Shown one piece after another: positions 56,462 through 64,000 of a DNA stretch of 64,000 nucleotides; positions within the stretch are counted from its first letter, which is position 1, and each line of letters starts with the position of its first letter. The notes below the pieces were generated by a model that saw nothing but the letters and a program-made list of their open reading frames with translations, made no database searches and had not been told where the DNA came from. Both the position numbers and the translations under genes were made by a program. The stretch comes from Eucommia ulmoides (lineage: Eukaryota > Streptophyta > Magnoliopsida > Garryales > Eucommiaceae): NCBI GenBank assembly GCA_016647705.1, contig CM028335.1:38880712-38944711 (forward strand), given 5' to 3'.

Positions 56462-57120
56462 TGCACCCCCGATTTTGATAGCGGAAGAAGCAAATAACCG
56501 GGAAGAGAATGAAAACAAGTTTCATCCCTTCCTCTAGAAGTCGTCAAAATTCGTTCATTTTGAAAATGATTTTTCAATGGCTTTTCAAGGCGTCGATTTT
56601 GAAAAAAAAAAAATCTTGGGCCGGGATTTTATGTTAAAAAGAGAGTCACCACCTAGCATATGGTTAAATGGTGTGCTAGGTCAGTTTTGAAAAAAAATTA
56701 TTGGGTTGGGATTTTATGTTAAAAAAGGAATTGTCACCTAGCATATAGTTAAATGGTGTGCTAAGTCACCAGGATTTTAGAAATTCATTTTTCCTTCGAG
56801 ATAACCCGTGTTTAACTTCCAAATGTCTATGTACTAGAGGTATTATTTAAGTTCGAGAGTCGGTTATGCTTGGAAAAGGTTTGACGCACTCCAAGACACC
56901 CATTCGTAAACGATACCTTGGTCTAAATAAATATTCATTGTTAAACATATCCAAGTAGTTTTCTTTGATTTACTTAAACAAAAATAATTCCATTTTTTAA
57001 AGTTCTTCCTCTTTTTATGTATTTTATATGATGTGATGATAAGCAAGTAAATAGTACAACTAATAATAGAAAGTGACCCCAAATAACAGTTTATATAGAA
57101 AGAAATATAAATACACAAGT
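56462..57120 (-). repeat. 5' LTR of the Tat-like element, cut by an insertion
   Basis: Homologous to 25485-26080 and 12080-12290. It contains an inverted repeat CCTAGCA...TGCTAGG around ATGGTTAAATGG, present twice because of an ~85-bp tandem duplication (56597-56688 and 56689-56768). At 57120 it is interrupted by a minus-strand chromovirus LTR; the rest of the LTR must lie further right, possibly outside the window. Confidence 0.78.
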
Positions 57121-58010
57121 TGCAATGACCCGATTTCCAAGGGCCATCACGTTGTTTCTCCCTTTGGAGAATTAATATTAAAACTGAATAACCAATATTT
57201 CATTTTATAAAAACTGAGAAATTCTACAAAGTACGGAGATAATAATAATTATCGATTTATCGAGTCAATTTTACAACAGTAAATAATAAATACAATTATT
57301 ACAAAATTAAATACAAGTTCAAATATAATATCTGGTGCATCTTTATTTTCTTGAATGCTGCAATAAATACTATAGGATTGTGAGGTAGAGCTTAGTAGAA
57401 TTTTTAACCCTTTTTCTACATGCATTTAACTAATCCACAAATAACCGCATAGACATATTTTCCATATAATAATCCTAAATATTTTATGGAAATTAACATC
57501 AATTTTATCATAAATCACATAATGAGAAGAAAGAGAGATGGAGAGAGATTAAATATAAATATTAAAAAAGTTAGAAATTGTATATAAGATCCAATACTGA
57601 GAATCATTACAGTAAACATTTTCTTTTTCTTTTGTTTTACTTTCTCCTTCCCTGCAAAACCGACTAATATATGTAGATATGTATGTACAAACTTCCACCG
57701 CCTAATGTATATATGCATGTCCCATTATTTTCCTTTTGACATTTTTTTTGTTTTCTTTACAAGTGTATACACCATTCTAACTCCACCCAATTAAAAAGTT
57801 TTACACGTGTCACTTATACAAGAATTTTCTCAAAATTACACTAATCTGCCCTTTATTTTTTTTATGTAATATTATTATCAAATCTTAAATTTACTCCTGT
57901 GATCCCTAAAATTTATTAAATATTTATTTATATCCAAAACTTTTCATAATATACCCAAAATAACCCAAAATATATTTATCTTCAAAAACATACATTTTCG
58001 GGGTATTACA
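57121..58010 (-). repeat. 3' LTR of a Del/Tekay-like element (minus), inserted in the Tat LTR
   Basis: On the minus strand it begins TGTAATACCCCGAAAATG and ends AATCGGGTCATTGCA (890 bp). A purine tract AAGGGGGTCGAT precedes it (58011-58022), itself preceded by AAATTTCGGGGAGTAAATT, the counterpart of AAATTTCGGGATGAAATTT before the LTR at 7293. The candidate left target duplication is CAAGT (57116-57120). Confidence 0.8.
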
Positions 58011-58269
58011 ATCGACCCCCTTATATAAATTTACTCCCCGAAATTTTGTACAAAGCAGTAATAATTCAAAATCGCATGGTCATATTAATCACATTCAATT
58101 CTAAAATGATTGTTTTCTATGTAGGGTCCCGTAACTGAAAGTCATCCATAATTCATAACCGACAAAATACATATTATATATCGCCAATTCCATATCTATC
58201 GGTAACTTCAATTGTCATAGAAATTTATGTTTCTGAACATTTTCGTTGCATACTCTGATGATGATGATG

Positions 58270-58326
<57 letters not shown>

Positions 58327-58420
58327 TATCTTTAAAATATCATGGTAGTCTTATTGAATTGGGCCTATCTCAATACCAACAGCTCCACGATCTCGAATTT
58401 CACTTGGCATGACATTTCTA
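58011..58420 (-). other. Interior end of the minus-strand Del/Tekay-like element
   Basis: The minus-strand block CCCAATTCAATAAGACTACC (about 58343-58362) matches 6928-6955 of the first element, placing this as the last few hundred bases before the purine tract. It includes the GAT/AAT microsatellite. No ORF except the repeat-derived poly-Asn frame. Confidence 0.65.
58256..58326. repeat. (GAT)n(AAT)n microsatellite
   Basis: Four to five GAT units followed by ~20 AAT/TAA units. It generates an artefactual run of Asn codons on the + strand. Confidence 0.95.
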
Positions 58421-58429
58421 GTCCACTTC

Positions 58430-59926
58430 CATATACTATAACCAACATTAATCAATTTCATCCAACATTTTAACCAACATTTCATAGCCCATGTTCCTTG
58501 TGGACCATCCCGTGAGACCCAAAATAATCATCTCCAATATACACAATATCATTTTTCTTTCATAAATCCCATTTTAATCTTATAATCTCATAAACGTTTT
58601 ATTAAAACATCAACACAACCCAAATTTCAAATAATGAATTCTCTCAAAATAAACAAATATATAATTGTTGTTAATCAAAATAATAGATCTAATTTCCATT
58701 ACATAAATAAGTGTTAAGACACATAAATACATCTCAAATATATAAATACGTCTCAAAAGTTCAAGATTGACGAAAACATGTGTAAAAATATTACATAAAA
58801 TCCTCTCCACTTGAATTTCTAGAATATCATTTAGGCTCAAAGTAAAAATTAACATAAAATGTATATGAAACTATTATATAAAGTCTCCCAAAAGTCACAA
58901 CAATTACCCCACACTCTGACCCTATCTATCACTAGTAGTAGACTACTATCTATCTAAATATTTTATCAGTTTATTGTATTCATAAAACAAAAACAATTTA
59001 TGGATAAAGTAATTTTTTTTTTTTTTTTTATCGAAACCCATTTTCTAAATTGGGAAATATCAAAATTCCACAAATATCATAGAACAATTGAATTTAAACT
59101 AACATATTAACTTACTTTTACATAAGAAAATACTATACTTCTTTACTAGTCATATGATCGTTTTACCTCACGATCGAGAGTTACAATATCAACTACCTAC
59201 AAGACTTACCCTCCTAAGAGAACTCAACACAATATCAACAATATATTCAACCACCTGCAGGATTTGCCCTCCTGCCAGGTTTCAATACAACATATTGATA
59301 ATCAATTCCATATTAAACTTCTCCTATCAAATCAACAACATAAGTTTTTTTATCACCTGCAGGACTTGCCCTCATGTCTGGCCTAACAACATATTCATAA
59401 TCAATTCCATATTCAACTCCATCATATTATATTGTTAATTCCATATTCAACTCCACCATATTAGTAATCAATACCATATTCAACTCCACCATATTGATAG
59501 TCAACAACACGTGGTAAAAACCACTATATCATATCGATAATCATCGTCAACAACAACAATAAACATCAACTACCGATAAGACTTGCCTTCCTGTCAGGTC
59601 ACAACACGATGTCCTACAAGATATGTCCTCCTGTAAGGACCAACAGTATCTCACAGGACATACCCTCTTGACAAGACAACTTTGGCATAACAAGATAATA
59701 AAATTCATTTTCCACCTTTAAAATTTTACTTGATCCATTTAATATCATAAAACTGTCCATTTCATCAACATTTTTTTTTAAAATTCAATACGATAATATA
59801 ATTTGATAATTTACATTGAAGACAGTAAACACCTTTTAAACCGATCTTTTCAATAACTTATCCTATAGTACATGATTAACACTATACTCACCCAATCTTA
59901 CTTAAGTTACTATTGGTAATGGATAC
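58430..59926 (-). repeat. Del/Tekay-type LTR portion (minus), interrupted by element C
   Basis: Read on the minus strand from 59926: TTTACTGTCTTC, AAATGGATCAAGTAAAATTT, TGGAAAATGAATTTTATTA, several hairpin modules, then TGTAACTCTCGATCGTGAGG. The same order is found in the LTR at 900-3090 (GTACTGTCTTCTTGCC, AAGTGGATCAAGCAGG, AAATGGATTTTCATT, hairpins, TGCAACTCCCGATCGTGAGG). So this is probably the 5' LTR of the element whose 3' LTR is at 57121, with most of its interior deleted. The junction near 58430 is not exact. Confidence 0.62.
59205..59680. repeat. Hairpin modules of the Del/Tekay-type LTR, CAGGA/TCCTG version
   Basis: Six modules, for example ACCTGCAGGA then TTTGCCC then TCCTGCCAGGT (59253-59280). 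The plus-strand element has CTGTCCGGA...TCCGGCAG at the same relative place; here the arms are CAGGA/TCCTG instead of CCGGA/TCCGG, with pairing kept. Confidence 0.8.
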
Positions 59927-60120
59927 TAATAGGTGTAAAATACCTATCTAATTCTAAACCGAATTTGCCAGTTTTCGAGTATTTTATTGAAGTTTGAATA
60001 CCGTTTTAGTTGTTTTTATTAGTCAGGAGCAGGGACGTAAACAATTGGTAAACCGAGCAAAATGGTGCGAAAGGGGTAGCCAAAAAGATGAAAAAAATGA
60101 TGTTTCAAATAACAGAGCAA

Positions 60121-60515
60121 AATTCGCCTAGGCGAAATTTCCACCGCCTAGGCGAACATTCATCAGAAAGTTGCAATGTTGAAGATTTGAAATCCGCCTA
60201 GGCAAAGTTTCCACCGCCTAGGAGAAAATCCATCAGAAGGTTGCAAGGGCTGAAGTATTGAATCCGCCTAGGCGAAGTTTCCCCCGCCTAGGCGAAAATC
60301 CACCAGAACGCTGGAAATATTGAACTGCTGGATAGAGCTGTACTACTGTAAATTCGCCTAGGCGAAGTAGCTACCGCCTAGGCGAAATTCCGTCAGAAAG
60401 ATAAGGAGCCAAGAAGTTTGTCCTCCGCCTAAGCGAAGATTCTACCGCTTAGGCGGAATTCTAACCGACTTAAACACCGCCTAAGCGAAGTTTCCACCGC
60501 TTAGGCGGAAATCGC
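60121..60515. repeat. Palindrome cassette of element C (12 motifs in 6 pairs)
   Basis: Pairs of CGCCTAGGCG-type motifs 10-12 bases apart, pairs spaced ~60-80 bases with CAGAA-G-TTGCAA-like spacers. The last two pairs are CCGCCTAAGCG (60425-60435) with CGCTTAGGCGG (60446-60456), and the same again at 60477-60508. These are complementary to each other rather than to themselves. Confidence 0.9.
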
Positions 60516-60561
60516 AGAACAGGTCAAAATATCTGTTTAGATATTTTTGAACCCTTAAGCC

Positions 60562-60569
60562 TATAAATA
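60562..60569 (+). promoter_or_regulatory. TATA box of element C LTR
   Basis: TATAAATA in CCTATAAATACCCC, ~50 bp downstream of the palindrome cassette. Same context as in element B. Confidence 0.7.
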
Positions 60570-61546
60570 CCCCTTGGCCACGCCTGAAAATTGTTGTTGA
60601 AGAACCCTAACCCTAGTAGAGAGCTCTTAAGCTATATTTTGAAGATCAAGAAGGAGGTTCATCATTCGAATAAAGAAGGATAACTTGCGAACTGATCATT
60701 AGTGACAGTGAACCGTTTCACTTCCAGATTTGATCGTTTCTCTCTTGTTTTATTCTTTGTAATCACTTTTTCATATCTAAGAATGTTGAATCCCTCTTAT
60801 TTTTTATGGTATATGGCTAATATCTTGTAGTAGTAGTTAAATGTTACTTAGGTGTCGTCAAAATCATGTAACCATTTAGTTGAGTAAATTTATATTACTT
60901 TAACGTGTTGTTTGTCGAAATGCGATTGTGTTTATCGTTATTCTTGATATTATGCTTGTATAGATAAACCGAGAATACGGGGTTTAACACTCGGGAGAGG
61001 TAACCCCGGATTCAGACTAGGGTAAATACAACGTGACGTTCTAACGACCCGGGAGGGCGTTAGAACGTATGCAACCCATGACGTTGGCTCAAAACTCAAG
61101 CGACTTAGGGTCGTTAAGGCGTTCAAGGGGACTTTTTCGTTGACATGAAACCGTGTAATCCCTCATTTTACACTCGGAAGAGGTAACGGATGAGTTATTG
61201 ATACAGAGGTTGTCGGATTAGATAAAAACCGTTGTAGCTAAATAAATGAAATCAATTATGCATTATATGAAAGAGATTTATACCTAAGTAATTAGTGTAA
61301 TTAAAACTAACTTTCTAGTTGTCATTTATCATAGTATAGTAATTAGAAAACAAACAAAATTTGATTAGTCGAGATAATATGAAGCTATTGAAATCGCAAT
61401 ACTCACTTGAATTACCTGTCTGTCCCAGTGGAACGATATCCGATCCTAAAAGATCCATTATATTAAAACCAGACCTCGTATACTTGCGAGTAGTCCAACT
61501 ACCACGAGGAGGAAACATGTGTGAATCTAAGCGCGTAGCAAGGTTT

Positions 61547-61564
61547 TGGCGCCGTTGCCGGGGA
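61547..61564 (+). promoter_or_regulatory. Primer-binding site of element C, tRNA-Asp(GTC)
   Basis: TGGCGCCGTTGCCGGGGA, a perfect 18-base match to the complement of the plant tRNA-Asp 3' end with CCA. It lies 6 bases after the LTR. Confidence 0.95.
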
Positions 61565-61695
61565 CGGCAATGTGTTTTTCAATTAAGTTGATATTGTGAT
61601 TAAGTAGTTGAATGTTAATCACGATAATTCTTTTGCTCTTAAATTTTATTCAATTTATTTATTTATTTTATTTATCAATTGAATTTGAGCAGTGC

Positions 61696-64000
61696 ATGCG
61701 GTGGAGTAAACGTATTGCTAAGCAAAAAGAAGAAAAAGCTACAGTAATGGCCGGTGGACATGAGAATATTCCGCAACCACCAGAGCCGCAAGCACTCCAG
61801 CCTCCGAAGCATGAGAGGCCACAACGAGTCCTTCGGGATTATTATCGGCCCCTTATGTTGGACAATTATTCAGGGATCCAGAGGTAGCCAATCCAAGTTA
61901 ATAACTTCGAGTTGAAACCTGCCTTAATCAACATGGTTAAATAGAACCAACATGGCGGGAATCTTCATGAAGATCCCAACGTACACTTGGCTACTTTTCT
62001 GGAAATCTGTAACACCATAAAGATCAACGGAGTCGCCGAAGATGTGATAAGGCTGAGGTTATTTCCATTCTCTTTACGAGACCGAGCAAGGGGATGGTTT
62101 CAATCGATTCCGGGGAGCATTAACACTTGGGAGGACCTTGCACAAAGTTTCCTCACTAAGTTCTTCCCACCCTCAAAGACGTCTCAACTCCGAGGCGAAA
62201 TTGTGCAGTTTCGTCAGAGAGATTTCGAGCCCCTATTTGAGGCATGGGAGAGGTTTAAAGACTTATTGAGAAGGTGCCCCCAACACAGTTATCAAGATTG
62301 GTTTCAAACCCAATTATTCTATAACGGGTTGGACGACCATACAAGAACAATAGTCAATATGGCCTCCAGGGGATCATTGTTGTCCAAAACCCCAACCGAA
62401 GCAAATGCGTTATTAGAGGAGATGGCGGCTAATAACTATCAATGGCCGAATGAGAGAAACACGGGAAGACGGGTCGCTTCTATTCAAGAATCTGACCATA
62501 TTTCAACATTATCAGCCCAAGTGTCCAAGCTCTCGGACCAATTAGTTACCTTGTCTACAAAAGGTGCTTTGTCAAGTCAATGGGAGAAGATAGCAACAAG
62601 TAGTTCTCAATCCGGATTAGATAACGAGTTTGAGAAATGTCATTTTCTGAACAACCGTGCCTACACTTTCAGGCCGGCTACCAACATTCCAACTCACTAC
62701 ACTCCTGGACTTCGTAATCATGAGAATTTCTCATATGAGAATAATCAGAACACTTTGCGGCCACCTTCGGGGTATGGAAATCAATCTTCAGGATATCTAA
62801 TGCAAGCTAATCGCCAAATGCAACAACCGCCAATGCACAATCCGAAGCCAAATTTGGATGAAGTTCTGGGAGCATTTATGAAAGAGACGCAGAATATGAT
62901 ACGTGAGACGCATAATCGCCTGAATAAACATGAAACACGGCTGGACTCTATTGACACCACGTGTACCAACACTAATGCCACGGTGAAGGCTCTTGAGACT
63001 CAAATCGCGCAACTTTCTAGGGCAATTCAAGAACAAAAAAAGGGGAAGTTTCCAAGAAACACGGAAACCAACTCTCGGGAATGCAAGGTGATTAAGTTGA
63101 GGAGCGACAGAGACGTGGAAGTGAGGAGGCCTATGGAAATTGAGCCGGCTGTGAGTCGTGAGTTTCTGGATGATGAACCAAGAACTAGTGTGGAGAAGGA
63201 AGTTGAGGAAAGGGTTGATGAAGGAAAGGATAAGCTGAGTGAAGAAGATGTTATTGGGAGTAATAACAAGGAGAAAGTTGAGGAGAGAAGAAGAGATAAA
63301 AGAGTGATACCGGGAAGAGTAACATTTTCAGATAATCCGCCGATTCTAGTTACACCATCTCCATATCCTCAAAGGTTCCAAAAGAGGAAGTTGGATGTTC
63401 AATTCGAAAAATTTCTTGAAATTTTCAAGAAAATCCACATCAACATACCCTTCGCGGATGCATTGGAACAAATGCCCAACTATGGCAAGTTCTTGAAGGA
63501 TATCATGACAAAGAAGCGGAAGTTGGAGGATTATGAAACGGTGAAGCTAACTGAAGAGTGTAGTGCAATACTACAGAGAAAGCTGCCTACTAAATTAAAG
63601 GATCCGGGTAGTTTCACGATTCCGTGTACTATCGGGAAATCCCACTTCGATAAGGCACTTTGTGATCTAGGGGCAAGTATCAATTTGATGCCTTCTTCCA
63701 TTTATATGAAGTTAGGACTCGGAAGTGTAAAGCCTACAACTATATCTCTTTAAATGGTGGATCGTTCTCTAACCTATCCTAAGGGGATCATTGAGGATGT
63801 GTTGGTGAAAGTGGACAAATTTATTTTCCTGGTGGATTTCGTGGTACTTGAGATGGAAGAAGACCGAGAGATCCCGATCATCCTTGGAAGACCTTTCCTT
63901 GCAACGGGAAAGGCCTTAATAGATGTGCATAATGGCAATTTGACCTTAAGAGTGAATGATGAAGAAATAAGGTTCAACATTTTTAACACTATGAACTTTC
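61696..64000 (+). pseudogene. Gag-protease gene of element C, one phase with three stops, partial
   Basis: Start chosen at ATG 61696 (MRWSKRIAKQ) or ATG 61747 (MAGGHENIPQPP, aligning with MADSGNN of element A). A proline-rich N-terminus is followed from ~62040 by the retrotransposon gag domain: LRLFPFSLRDRARGWFQ, TWEDLAQSFLTKFFPPSKTS, FEAWERFKDLLRRCP, FYNGLDDHTR. Then THYTPGLRNHENFSYENN and a C-terminal coiled stretch (TVKALETQIAQLSRAIQEQ). No CCHC knuckle. An acidic/lysine-rich linker (63110-63300) leads to DALEQMPNYGKFL and retropepsin with FTIPC, LCDLGASINLMPSS (catalytic Asp at 63664-63666), FLVDFVVLEM and IPIILGRPFLATGKALI. Stops at 61885, around 61942 and at 63751 all fall at Gln codons of the paralogue. 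The frame runs off the window. Confidence 0.92.

Larger units (their letters stand above)
25485..57120 (-). mobile_element. Large Tat/Ogre/Retand-like retrotransposon hosting several insertions
   Basis: The two LTR copies at 25485 and 56462, a tRNA-Arg(ACG)-type primer site at 56437-56456, and a Tat-type gag relic at 53991-54743 are all on the minus strand. The inserted elements (28963-41182, 41570-43098, 46829-52135) total ~19 kb, leaving ~12.6 kb of host element. I find no RT, RNase H or integrase in the host sequence, so it is non-autonomous or has lost pol. It has a plant-mobile-domain-like relic in antisense and a long hairpin-rich 3' region. That the two LTRs belong to one insertion is inferred; two overlapping related elements are also possible, because similar 3'-region repeats occur left of 25485. 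Confidence 0.55.
59927..61540 (+). repeat. 5' LTR of element C (1.6 kb)
   Basis: Starts TAATAGGTG (the usual TGATAGGTG with G changed to A) and ends GCGCGTAGCA. Just inside the start are the arms TAGGT and ACCTA separated by 7 bases. The cassette is at 60121-60515, the TATA box at 60562-60569, and the GACACTCGG/GAGGTAAC blocks near 60990 and 61170. Confidence 0.9.
59927..64000 (+). mobile_element. Athila-like retrotransposon C, right end outside the window
   Basis: A full LTR (59927-61540), a near-perfect tRNA-Asp primer site and a gag-protease frame that stays in one phase for over 2.3 kb to the window end. It is inserted into minus-strand chromovirus LTR sequence. Compared with A, B and D it has far fewer disruptions, so it is the youngest coding element here. 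RT, integrase and the right LTR are expected to the right. The candidate left target duplication is GATAC (59922-59926). Confidence 0.9.

Noticed and set aside
58227-58412. ORF with a long Asn run
   Set aside because: Translation of the AAT microsatellite.

Overview
The window is plant nuclear DNA made almost entirely of transposable elements. No host gene, rRNA, tRNA or CRISPR array is recognisable. The evidence is plant-type Ty3/gypsy LTR retrotransposons of several lineages, each with LTRs, a primer-binding site and a polypurine tract: chromovirus Del/Tekay-like with an initiator-tRNA-Met site, Athila-like with a tRNA-Asp site, and Tat/Ogre/Retand-like with a tRNA-Arg(ACG) site. There is also a CACTA (En/Spm) transposase relic. 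Nesting, target-site duplications (TSDs), solo LTRs and heavy decay indicate pericentromeric or other heterochromatin of a flowering plant with a large genome, probably a dicot. I cannot name the species.

Layout. 1-10092: a Del/Tekay-like element (+) whose left LTR starts outside the window and holds an Athila-type solo LTR (1361-2820, TSD ATATT). The element sits inside a CACTA TNP2 transposase pseudogene (10093-11061, minus). 11062-13356: AT-rich sequence with a Tat LTR scrap. 13357-22418: a second Ty3/gypsy element (minus) with gag, protease, RT, RNase H and integrase relics; its protease is split by a 2.3-kb LTR-like insertion with TSD ACAAG. 22424-57120: a large Tat/Ogre-like background (minus) with LTR copies at 25485 and 56462, a gag relic at 53991-54743 and an antisense plant-mobile-domain-like relic at 44941-45429. 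Its 3' region is packed with hairpin repeats. Into this background were inserted an Athila-like element A (28963-41182), an Athila-type solo LTR (41570-43098, TSD GGTAT) and a non-autonomous gag-only element B (46829-52135, TSD ACACT/ACACC). 57121-59926: Del/Tekay-type LTR sequence (minus) inserted in the Tat LTR. 59927-64000: the youngest-looking Athila-like element C, with a long gag-protease frame running off the window end.

The most interesting pattern is structural. Almost every retrotransposon family here carries its own small array of inverted-repeat (hairpin or palindrome) modules in an LTR or UTR. The sequences are unrelated between families, and within several families the two arms have changed together so that pairing is kept. 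In the Athila-type LTRs with a recognisable TATA box the array lies just upstream of it. This looks like a recurrent, convergent architectural feature (DNA-level promoter palindromes, or hairpins in the RNA), and it is the main lead from this window. All domain calls come from reading the translated sequence and from knowledge of the families; no database search was run.
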